From Oscillospiraceae bacterium (GTDB lineage: Bacteria; Bacillota; Clostridia; Oscillospirales; Oscillospiraceae), in contig JAAWUC010000008.1 of the NCBI GenBank assembly GCA_022804995.1, positions 1 through 36,629 of the forward strand: a DNA stretch of 36,629 nt, read 5' to 3'. Under the pieces are notes generated by a model, which was not told where the DNA came from, did no database searches, and saw only the letters and a program-made list of their open reading frames with translations. Of this stretch, positions 8,390 through 15,039 are shown piece by piece. The first letter of the stretch is position 1; each line of letters starts with the position of its first letter. The translations under genes were made by a program, and so were the position numbers.

Positions 8390-8832
8390 AAAAATACCGA
8401 TTCGGTTTTGAGCCCTGGGGGCTGCTGCTGTTCCTGGTGGTCATGCTCCCCAACTTGATCTGGTTTGCCGTCCCGGCCCCCAATGACATCCTGCGGGAAG
8501 GGCCGGCTGGGGGATTTGTGGACAGTGCCGCTTCCGTTTTCCAGATTTTGATGGCTGCCGCGCTCTGCCTGCTCGTGAACAGGGAGCGCGGGCCGCTGCG
8601 GCTGACGCCGCTGATTTTTGCCGCCGGGGGCTGCGTCCTGCTCTACTATGCCGGATGGGCCTGGTACTATATGGCATTTACCGGTCCGCCGGTAATTGTG
8701 CTGCTGACACTTCCGCCGTGCCTGGCTTTCGCCTTTTTCACCATTGACCGGAGGAATTTTGTCGCGGTGCTGGCTGTTTCCGCCTTTACCCTCTGTCATC
8801 TGACATCTGCTGCCGTTCATTTTATATTATAG
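8386..8832 (+). CDS. Small integral membrane protein of unknown function
   Basis: A 148-residue hydrophobic protein with about four membrane segments: WGLLLFLVVMLPNLIWFAV, ILMAAALCLLV, LIFAAGGCVLLYYAGWAWYYM with VIVLLTLPPCLAFAFF, and VLAVSAFTLCHL. The preferred start is the ATG at 8386, which overlaps the hemD stop in the ATGA pattern used throughout this operon; the track starts four codons earlier. I do not recognise a family. Its position between cobA/hemD and hemB suggests co-expression with tetrapyrrole synthesis, but no role can be assigned. Confidence 0.75.
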   Translation: MKKYRFGFEPWGLLLFLVVMLPNLIWFAVPAPNDILREGPAGGFVDSAASVFQILMAAALCLLVNRERGPLRLTPLIFAAGGCVLLYYAGWAWYYMAFTGPPVIVLLTLPPCLAFAFFTIDRRNFVAVLAVSAFTLCHLTSAAVHFIL

Positions 8833-8845
8833 GAGGAACTGGGAC

Positions 8846-9292
8846 TTGAAAACGCTTCCCACCGCTACGGAGGACAGCGCAATTCTTGCGCTCCTGGAAG
8901 AATGGACAGAGCTGCTGGCCTGCGAAAAATACGAGGAAGCCCTTGCCCTGCTCCCGCCCGACCCGGAGCAGCAATGGACGCCCGCGCTTCTGGCGTCCGC
9001 CGTCTACGGCTATGGCTGTCCCGGCTATACCAGGGAGGAAGCCGCGCGGGTATTTGGCCGGGCGGACTACAAGGTTACCTCCCTTCGCGGCAGTCCCTGC
9101 CGGGAGCGGATCCTGCGGAGCGTTGACATCTGCCGCTTCACACCGAAGGCCTGCCCGGAGACGCTTGGGATGGTCCACTATTTCAACATCCCCTTGAACG
9201 GGGAAATGAGCGACCTCACCGGAATTTTTTATTTGCGAAAACTGTCGGAAACCTCCATGACCCTGGAATTTCACGACCTGCACGTCATGTAA
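8846..9292 (+). CDS. Hypothetical protein, soluble, TTG start
   Basis: A 148-residue protein starting MKTLPTATEDSAILALLEEW. The start is a TTG at 8846 with aggaggaa nine bases upstream, so the start is convincing despite the codon. No signal peptide, membrane helix or catalytic motif is obvious. The N-terminal half is helical and acidic; the C-terminal half looks like beta strands (MVHYFNIPLNGEMSDLTGIFYLRKL, MTLEFHDLHVM). I do not recognise a family. It sits 25 bases before hemB in the same operon direction. Confidence 0.72.
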   Translation: MKTLPTATEDSAILALLEEWTELLACEKYEEALALLPPDPEQQWTPALLASAVYGYGCPGYTREEAARVFGRADYKVTSLRGSPCRERILRSVDICRFTPKACPETLGMVHYFNIPLNGEMSDLTGIFYLRKLSETSMTLEFHDLHVM

Positions 9293-9317
9293 CAATATCA
9301 AAGGAGGACTTTGCCCT

Positions 9318-10301
9318 ATGGATTTCATTCACCGCCCCCGCCGCCTGCGGCGCAGCGACGCGGTACGCCGTATGTGCCGGGAAACACGGGTGAGCCCGGA
9401 CGCCCTGATCTACCCCATTTTTATCGACGAAGCTCTGACCGGCGTGCGCCCCATCGAGAGCCTGCCCGGGCAGAACCACTACGGCCTGGACAGCGTGTGC
9501 CAGGCGGTGGAGGAGTGCCTGGCACACGGGGTGGGGCGGTGCATCCTCTTCGGCCTGCCCAGGGAAAAGGACGCCTGCGGCTCCTCCGCCTGGGCTCAGC
9601 GGGGCGTGATCCAGGAGGCCATCCGGATCATCAAGGTCAAGTACCCCGACTTCTATGTCATCACCGACGTGTGCCTGTGCGAGTACACCAGCCACGGTCA
9701 CTGCGGCCTGCTGGACGGCCAGGAGGTGGACAATGACAAGACCCTGGAGCTGCTGGCCAAGACCGCCCTCAGCCACGCCGCCGCCGGGGCGGACATGGTA
9801 GCCCCCTCGGACATGATGGACGGGCGGGTGGCGGCTATCCGGGCCGCCCTGGACGGCGCCGGGCTCCAGAATATCCCCATCATGGCCTATTCCGCCAAGT
9901 ACGCCTCGGCCTTCTACGGGCCCTTCCGGGCCGCCGCCGGGTCCGCCCCGGCCTTTGGGGACCGGCGGGGGTACCAGATGGACCCCCACAACCGCCGGGA
10001 GGCCCTGCGGGAATGCGAGCTGGACATCCGGGAGGGGGCCGATATCCTGATGGTCAAGCCGGCGCTGAGCTACCTGGATGTCATCCGGGAGTGCCGGGAC
10101 CGGTTTGACCTGCCCCTGTGCGCCTATTCGGTGTCCGGGGAGTATGCCATGATAAAAGCCGCCGCCAGGGCCGGGCTGGTGGACGAGCACCGGGTGATGT
10201 GCGAGAGCGCCCTGTCGGTATTCCGGGCGGGGGCGGATATGCTGATTACATACTACGCCAAGGAGCTGGCGGACGCCATTCGGAGGGGGGACATCGGCTG
10301 A
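9318..10301 (+). CDS. hemB: Porphobilinogen synthase (5-aminolevulinate dehydratase)
   Basis: Condenses two 5-aminolevulinate molecules into porphobilinogen. The metal-binding cluster DVCLCEYTSHGHCG carries the three zinc cysteines. The two active-site lysines are in IMAYSAKYAS and ILMVKPALSYLD, with the SDMMDGRV motif between. At 327 residues it has normal length. An aaaggagg site nine bases before the ATG fixes the start. It is the last tetrapyrrole gene of the cluster. HemA and HemL, which supply 5-aminolevulinate, are absent from the window and must be encoded elsewhere. Confidence 0.97.
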   Translation: MDFIHRPRRLRRSDAVRRMCRETRVSPDALIYPIFIDEALTGVRPIESLPGQNHYGLDSVCQAVEECLAHGVGRCILFGLPREKDACGSSAWAQRGVIQEAIRIIKVKYPDFYVITDVCLCEYTSHGHCGLLDGQEVDNDKTLELLAKTALSHAAAGADMVAPSDMMDGRVAAIRAALDGAGLQNIPIMAYSAKYASAFYGPFRAAAGSAPAFGDRRGYQMDPHNRREALRECELDIREGADILMVKPALSYLDVIRECRDRFDLPLCAYSVSGEYAMIKAAARAGLVDEHRVMCESALSVFRAGADMLITYYAKELADAIRRGDIG

Positions 10302-10333
10302 AGGGCCGGACGGATATGAAAGGAGACGAGCAG

Positions 10334-10708
10334 ATGATTGACTTTGAAAATGCCAAATTTCTAAAGCTGCGGGCTGTGGAGGGGAAGACCTTCGCCTCTA
10401 CCCTGGCCCCCATGTTTGTCCAGGGGGAGTACATTGTCCAGGCCTTCCAGACCGTCCGGGACGGGGTGGTCTTTACCAACAGGCGCATTTTCGCCATCAA
10501 TGTCCAGGGGGTTATCGGAAAGAAGAAGGACTTCACCATTCTGCCCTACAAGCGCATCCAGGCCTTTTCCATTGAGACCGCCGGGGTGTTCGACATGGAC
10601 AGCGAGCTCCAGCTCTGGTTCAGCGGCCTGGGCCAGGTGACCTTCGAGTTCAGCTCCAACGCCAATGTCACCGAGATTTGCAGGCTCATCAGCGAGAATA
10701 TGCTGTAA
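10334..10708 (+). CDS. Bacterial PH-domain (bPH_1/DUF1696-like) protein
   Basis: A 124-residue soluble protein whose core (VFTNRRIFAINVQGVIGKKKDFTILPYKRIQAFSIETAG ... LQLWFSG) matches the bacterial pleckstrin-homology-like fold, which usually forms oligomeric rings and whose ligands are mostly unknown. The ATG at 10334 is chosen because aggagacgag lies just before it; an ATG six codons earlier is possible, and the track's start inside hemB is not. It follows hemB by 32 bases and may be co-transcribed. Confidence 0.85.
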   Translation: MIDFENAKFLKLRAVEGKTFASTLAPMFVQGEYIVQAFQTVRDGVVFTNRRIFAINVQGVIGKKKDFTILPYKRIQAFSIETAGVFDMDSELQLWFSGLGQVTFEFSSNANVTEICRLISENML

Positions 10709-10737
10709 AATTTTCTCCCGGTTCCCGGCGCGCTGTT

Positions 10738-10850
10738 GACGGACGAGGAAATTTCTGCTACGATTTTCCCTGCGGGGATAAAAACACGTCCCGGTCGGTA
10801 GTCCGGGAGCAGCCTTTGCTGTCAGTAACCTGCCTCCTTGGTTGTCCGTT
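10738..10850 (+). ncRNA. Candidate yjdF-motif riboswitch
   Basis: The leader between the PH gene and yjdF folds into a closed multi-stem RNA. A 7-bp closing stem pairs gacggac (10738-10744) with gtccgtt (10844-10850). Inside are ccc-tgc-ggg (10768-10776), a perfect tcccgg/ccggga hairpin (10789-10808) and cagc-cttt-gctg (10810-10821). The yjdF RNA class, which binds azaaromatic compounds, is known to lie exactly upstream of yjdF genes. The class call rests on this context plus structure; a covariance-model search was not possible. With no T tract and the ribosome site 19 bases after the closing stem, translational control is likely. Confidence 0.75.
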
Positions 10851-10884
10851 CTCCGCGGAAACCATTTTAAGGAGGAAGCTTTCA

Positions 10885-11304
10885 ATGGACACCGCAAAAG
10901 CGCGCCTGACCGTACTCTTTGACCCGCCCTTCTGGGTGGGCCTCTTTGAGCGGGAGAGCGGAGGCCGGTATGAGGCCTGCAAACACACCTTCGGGGCGGA
11001 GCCCCGGGACGCCGAGGTCTACGCCCTGGTGCTGGAGCAGTACCACCGGCTGGCGTTCAGCCCGGCCCTGGAGGCAGCGCCCGGGGAGGACCGCAGCGTC
11101 AGCCCCAAACGGGCCCAGCGCCTGGCCCGCCGCCAGACACAGCCGGCAGGCATCGGCACCAAGGCCCAGCAGGCCCTCCAGCTCCAGCGGGAGCAGAGCA
11201 GGACAGACCGGCAGGCCCTGTCGAGAGAGCAGCGGGAGGCCGAGGAGGAGCGCCGGTACCAGCTCCGCCAGGAGAAGCGAAGGAAAAAGCATAGGGGGCG
11301 TTAG
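10885..11304 (+). CDS. yjdF: YjdF family protein (DUF2992)
   Basis: A 139-residue protein starting MDTAKARLTVLFDPPFWVGLFER, with EACKHTFGAEPRDAEVYALVL in the middle and a strongly charged tail (REQREAEEERRYQLRQEKRRKKHRGR). This is the pattern of YjdF/DUF2992, a family of unknown biochemical role often controlled by the azaaromatic-sensing yjdF RNA and suspected to help deal with toxic heterocycles. aaggagg lies about nine bases before the ATG at 10885; the track's earlier start overlaps the leader RNA. It is followed by a hairpin shared with the convergent CoxE-like gene. Confidence 0.9.
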   Translation: MDTAKARLTVLFDPPFWVGLFERESGGRYEACKHTFGAEPRDAEVYALVLEQYHRLAFSPALEAAPGEDRSVSPKRAQRLARRQTQPAGIGTKAQQALQLQREQSRTDRQALSREQREAEEERRYQLRQEKRRKKHRGR

Positions 11305-11324
11305 CGCGTTCCGGAGAAACAGGG

Positions 11325-11354
11325 AAGCGGCGGAGCTAAAAAGCTCCGCCGCTT
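11325..11354. terminator. Hairpin between convergent yjdF and CoxE-like genes
   Basis: Perfect 13-bp stem aagcggcggagct/agctccgccgctt with a four-base loop (aaaa). It lies 20 bases after yjdF and 11 bases after the minus-strand gene. The T tracts are short on both sides, but position and strength fit a bidirectional terminator. Confidence 0.8.
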
Positions 11355-11364
11355 CTTTCCGTAT

Positions 11365-12642
11365 TCACAGCCCCACCGCACCCCGGCAGGCTCTGGCCAA
11401 ATCGTTGAGGGTGGCGCAGGGCAGCATTTTGCACAGCATGGAGATGGTCTGGATGCTCCCCACGTAGGGCCACTTGCCCTCGGGGATGGGGTTGAGCCAC
11501 AAAACCCGCCCGGCCTGCCGCTTGGCCTCCGCCAGCGCCCGGGCGGCGCGGGGCAAATCAATGGTCTTGGTGTCCGACAGAATCAGCAGCGTAACCCCCG
11601 GCCCCAGGGGCGCGGGCCGCAGGGCGCACAGCGTTTCCAGGGCCGTGCCCAAATCCGTCCCCTTGCCGTAGAGCCCACAGGAGCTCACATAGCCCCGGAA
11701 CGCCTCCATGCTCTGCATGGAGAAAGCGTCCACCTCCCGCACCCCCTCGGAGAAGAGGAAGGTCCGGGAGAAGTCCGATACCGCCGACAGGGACTGGATG
11801 AACCGCAGGGCGAATTCTGAGAACTGGAGCATGGAGCTGGACACGTCGCACAGCAGCACCAGCCGCCGCCGTCTCTTCCGCTTTTTCCGGAAGGCCAGCC
11901 GGCAGGGCACGCCCCCGGTCTCCAGCCCCCTGCGGATAGTGCGCTTGAAATCCAGCTTCCCGCTGTGCCCCTGGCTCTGCCTGCGCTGGCTCAGCTGGGC
12001 GTTCATCTGGGCCGTCAGCTGGGCCACCAGGGCCGTGGCCCGGGGAATTTCTGCCTCCTTGAACTGGGAGATGTCCCGGTAGAGCAGGGCGAACTCCGGG
12101 TCCACCTCGTCCCCGCCCACGGCGGCGTCCTCCATCATCATCTGCTGCTCCAGCAGGTACTTGGCGAACACCGAGTGGATGAAGCTGCTGTAGAGCTGGG
12201 GGTTGCGCTCGATGTTGCCCTTGGTCTTCTCCATCAAATCCCGGAGGTAGGCCCGCTTGTCCTCGGGCATCCGGACATAGACCTCCCGCAGCTCGTCCCG
12301 CAGGTCCATGGGTTTTCCGTTGTACTGAAGCTCCTGCTCCGCCTCCGCCCGGCGGCGGGAGAGCTCCTCGGCCTCCTGGCGGCGCTGCTTCATAAGGGAC
12401 TCTTTCCTGTCCTGGCTGACAAAGAAGTTCTCAAAGGCCCGGCGGAAGGCCGCCTGCTCCGCGCTGCTCTTGGCGTACACGGCGCACAGCGCCGCCTTCA
12501 CCGCCCCCCGGTCCTCCAGGCCCAGCTCCGTCAGCACCGCGCAGGCGTCCGCCGTCTCCCCGGGCCCTACGCGCAGGCCCTCCTCCCGGAGGATGGCGGA
12601 GAACTCCGTCAGCTTCTCCAGGTAGACAAACCGCTCCGTCAC
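11365..12642 (-). CDS. VWA-domain protein, CoxE-like
   Basis: A 425-residue protein with a charged helical N-terminal half and a C-terminal von Willebrand A domain beginning near RRLVLLCDVSSSML. This is the MIDAS DxSxS motif that binds divalent metal. CoxE-like proteins pair with MoxR ATPases and are thought to act as chaperones in assembling metalloenzymes or other complexes; the client here is unknown. The start is a GTG at 12642 that overlaps the ATPase stop codon (GTGA), with ggagggg upstream; the track's earlier ATG lies inside the ATPase gene. The overlap indicates translational coupling with a fixed ATPase/VWA ratio. Confidence 0.9.
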   Translation of the reverse strand: MTERFVYLEKLTEFSAILREEGLRVGPGETADACAVLTELGLEDRGAVKAALCAVYAKSSAEQAAFRRAFENFFVSQDRKESLMKQRRQEAEELSRRRAEAEQELQYNGKPMDLRDELREVYVRMPEDKRAYLRDLMEKTKGNIERNPQLYSSFIHSVFAKYLLEQQMMMEDAAVGGDEVDPEFALLYRDISQFKEAEIPRATALVAQLTAQMNAQLSQRRQSQGHSGKLDFKRTIRRGLETGGVPCRLAFRKKRKRRRRLVLLCDVSSSMLQFSEFALRFIQSLSAVSDFSRTFLFSEGVREVDAFSMQSMEAFRGYVSSCGLYGKGTDLGTALETLCALRPAPLGPGVTLLILSDTKTIDLPRAARALAEAKRQAGRVLWLNPIPEGKWPYVGSIQTISMLCKMLPCATLNDLARACRGAVGL

Positions 12643-13553
12643 TGGCCGTCCCCTCCGTGGTGATGGTGGTGACCGCAGCCGCCCCCCTCTCCGCCGCAGC
12701 CGCACTGGTGGGCGGGAGCCTGGGTCAGCTGCCCCAGGTCCTCGCTGTTTTTCAGCACAAAGCCCTTTGTCCGCTCCATGGCCTCCGCCGTCAGGTCGCT
12801 GATGCCCAGGGCCTCCAGGGCGGATACCCAGTCCAGGGTCTCGGCGATGGAGGGCTTTTTGAGGATGGCGTCATTCTCCCGCAGGCGCTTCACCGCCTCC
12901 GCCACCTGAACGGCCAGATGCTCGTTGGCGTTGGGCAGCTTGGCCCGGATGATGGCGATCTCCTTCTCCAGGTCCGGGTACTGTAGATAGAGGTAGGCGC
13001 ACCGCCGCCGCAGGGCTTCGCCCAGGGGCCGGGAGCGGTTGGAGGTGAGCACCACGAAGGGCACGCTTTTCGCCCGGAGGGTACCGATTTCCGGGATGGA
13101 AACCTGCATCTCCGATAAAAGCTCCAGCAGGAACGCCTCGAACTCCTCGTCCGCCTTGTCGATCTCGTCGATGAGCAGGACCACCGGCTTCTCCGACCGG
13201 ATGGACTTCAGCAGGGGCCGCTCCAGGAGGTAGCCGTCGCTGAAGAGGGATTTTGCCAGCTCCGCCGAATCCCGCCGGTCCCGGTCGATCTGAATGGCCA
13301 GCAGCTGCTTCTGGTAGTTCCACTCGTAGAGGGCTTTGCCCTCGTCCAGGCCCTCGTAGCACTGGAGGCGGACCAGCTCCCGGTCCAGGACTCCGGCCAT
13401 GACCTTGGCAATTTCCGTCTTGCCCACGCCGGCGGCGCCCTCGATGAGCAGGGGCCGCCCCAGCTTCAGCGCCACCAGCAGGGTGGTGGCTACGTCCTCG
13501 CCGCAGATATAGCGGGCCTCGTCCAGCTTCGCCCGCAGGGTTTGCAGTTCCAT
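12639..13553 (-). CDS. MoxR-type AAA+ ATPase
   Basis: A 304-residue AAA+ ATPase. Walker A is GAAGVGKTEIAKVMA near residue 38, Walker B is VVLLIDEIDKADEEFEAFLLELL, and sensor 1 is PFVVLTSNRSRPLGEALRRR. It is a MoxR/CoxD-type partner of the CoxE-like protein encoded next. The last ~25 residues form an unusual Cys/His-rich tail (HQCGCGGEGGGCG followed by five histidines), which could bind metal; core family members do not need it. It leads a two-gene operon with its own promoter. Confidence 0.92.
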   Translation of the reverse strand: MELQTLRAKLDEARYICGEDVATTLLVALKLGRPLLIEGAAGVGKTEIAKVMAGVLDRELVRLQCYEGLDEGKALYEWNYQKQLLAIQIDRDRRDSAELAKSLFSDGYLLERPLLKSIRSEKPVVLLIDEIDKADEEFEAFLLELLSEMQVSIPEIGTLRAKSVPFVVLTSNRSRPLGEALRRRCAYLYLQYPDLEKEIAIIRAKLPNANEHLAVQVAEAVKRLRENDAILKKPSIAETLDWVSALEALGISDLTAEAMERTKGFVLKNSEDLGQLTQAPAHQCGCGGEGGGCGHHHHHGGDGQ

Positions 13554-13586
13554 ACCGTGTCCTCACTTTGTTAAGGATTTGACACA

Positions 13587-13615
13587 AATATACCACCTTT
13601 CCGGGTGGAATGCAA
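13587..13615 (-). promoter_or_regulatory. Predicted sigma-A promoter of the MoxR/CoxE-like operon
   Basis: On the minus strand TTGCAT and TATATT are separated by 17 bases, 34 bases before the ATPase start. The spacer holds a small dyad (ccacc-cggaaa-ggtgg) that could be an operator. Confidence 0.65.
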
Positions 13616-13640
13616 GGGGAAGGCATCCGCGGAGAACCGG

Positions 13641-13676
13641 AAAAAAGATGGGCGCGCCAAATTTGGTGCGCCCATC
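13641..13676 (-). terminator. Terminator of the 54-residue protein gene
   Basis: gatgggcgcgccaaat and atttggtgcgcccatc form a 16-bp stem (one G-U). Read on the minus strand it is followed by a six-T run, and it starts four bases after the small gene's stop codon. Confidence 0.88.
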
Positions 13677-13680
13677 CTCT

Positions 13681-13845
13681 CTACAGATCGTCCGCGTCCT
13701 GTACCGGGACTTCATAGGGATCTGCCGGTGTGCCGGTCCAGCTTCCCTGAGGGTCCGCTTTGGCCGACTGCCAGCCGGTCAGTTCCATGGCCTTGTCCAT
13801 GGGGGATGTGTGCGCCCGCTGTTGGGCGCGCTTCTTTTCCGCCAT
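13681..13845 (-). CDS. Small conserved-looking protein of unknown function (54 residues)
   Basis: The preferred product is MAEKKRAQQRAHTSPMDKAM... with a C-terminal block DPQGSWTG-PADPYEVPVQDADDL. aaggagg lies eight bases before the ATG at 13845, and a strong terminator follows, so this is a real transcription unit; the track's 93-residue version has no ribosome site at its start. The Pro/Gly/Asp-rich tail ending PVQDADDL resembles short proteins I recall from many clostridia, but no function is known to me. No membrane segment, zinc motif or signal peptide is seen. Confidence 0.8.
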   Translation of the reverse strand: MAEKKRAQQRAHTSPMDKAMELTGWQSAKADPQGSWTGTPADPYEVPVQDADDL

Positions 13846-13980
13846 TTTGAGGTTCCTCCTTCCATAAGATGCGTCTAGTATACCCGAGAGGGACCTCGCC
13901 GGAGGGATTTTTCGGGAGGGAATATTTTTCAAAAACCCCTCTTGGCTCTCACATTGCGGCATGGTTTTATAATGCCGCGG

Positions 13981-14889
13981 CTACAGGTCGAACACGCCCA
14001 TAATGGCGATGCCGGCCACAATGAGAAGAATCATGGCGTAGTGCTTCCAGGAGAGCTTTTCCCGCAGGAAAATCCGGCTCCACAGCACCGACGCGGCGCA
14101 GTAGGAGGAGATAATGGGGGCGGACATGGCCAGATGCTCCGTGTCCGAGATGGCGTAGATATAGGCGAACTGCCCGGCGGTTTCACAGACCGCGCCGATG
14201 TACTTGGGGGCCTCCATCCTGGGGATCAGCCGGTCCTTCTTGATGACAACGGTGTAGACGAAGCACACCGCCGCCGCGAAGAGGAAGGTCAGCTCGTAGG
14301 CCGCGTTGGCGCTGTCCTCGCTGAGAGTTTCCAGCACCCGGTTGTCGGCGAAGGTGCCCGCCGCGTCCAGCACGCAGTAGGCCACCGGCAGAGCCAGAGC
14401 AAGCCAGCTCTTGGCGTACTTGTAGTTACCGGCCTTCTGCCGCTCCAGCCGGAGCGCCTCGTCCTCCACCGAGTCCACCACGCCCAGGCCGATGGCCCCC
14501 GCGCACACCAGTGCCACGGCGAACAGGGCCAGAGGGGAGTAGTCCTCCGCCCCGACGAAAATAAGGGTCAGCACCGCCACCAGAGCTCCCGAGGAGTTGC
14601 AGATGGGGGAGGAGACGCTCAGCTCGATGTACCGCAGGCCCAGGTAGCCCAGGGCCATGGACAGGATATAGAGGATGGACACGGGCAGGTAGGTGAGGAT
14701 GATGCCGAGATTGATCTCCACCCCGCCCACGAAAATTTCAAAGCAGGCGTGGAGGCCCATGACGGCGCCCACCGCCATAACCATCTTCAGATGGCTGTAG
14801 GGGTCCTTGGGATCCCGACAGCCGATTTTGGAAAAAAGATCGGAACCGCTCCAGCACAGCAGAGCGATCAGCGCAAGCCAAAACCACAT
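13981..14889 (-). CDS. EamA/DMT-superfamily transporter
   Basis: A 302-residue protein with about ten hydrophobic helices and the two-repeat layout of EamA drug/metabolite transporters, from MWFWLALIALLCWSGSDLFSKIG to a final helix AMILLIVAGIAIMGVFDL. The second repeat's typical SAPIISSYCAASVLWSRIFLREKLSWKHY is easily recognised. The substrate cannot be inferred. aaggagaag precedes the ATG. It lies downstream of the PLP-enzyme gene on the same strand, separated by 150 bases rich in hairpins. Confidence 0.88.
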   Translation of the reverse strand: MWFWLALIALLCWSGSDLFSKIGCRDPKDPYSHLKMVMAVGAVMGLHACFEIFVGGVEINLGIILTYLPVSILYILSMALGYLGLRYIELSVSSPICNSSGALVAVLTLIFVGAEDYSPLALFAVALVCAGAIGLGVVDSVEDEALRLERQKAGNYKYAKSWLALALPVAYCVLDAAGTFADNRVLETLSEDSANAAYELTFLFAAAVCFVYTVVIKKDRLIPRMEAPKYIGAVCETAGQFAYIYAISDTEHLAMSAPIISSYCAASVLWSRIFLREKLSWKHYAMILLIVAGIAIMGVFDL

Positions 14890-14910
14890 AAATTTACTTC
14901 TCCTTACACG

Positions 14911-14995
14911 TTCAAATTTGATTCATCAGATTTGAAGGCGTAAGGGACGTCATTCGGCTCCGCCGAACGACCGTCCCGGCAGCCTTGCGGCTGCC
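14911..14995. repeat. Cluster of three consecutive stem-loops between two minus-strand genes
   Basis: Three hairpins stand back to back: ttcaaat/atttgaa (14911-14936), an imperfect gggacg...ttcggc-tcc-gccgaa...cgtccc (14944-14977), and a perfect ggcagcc-ttgc-ggctgcc (14978-14995). None has a T tract on either strand, so a standard terminator is unlikely. A REP-like dispersed repeat or an mRNA-processing element fits better. The remaining bases to 15039 show no gene. Confidence 0.6.
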
Positions 14996-15039
14996 CGGAG
15001 GCGGTCTGCGCCGGTAATAGTGGTTTGGGGTGACGTTGG

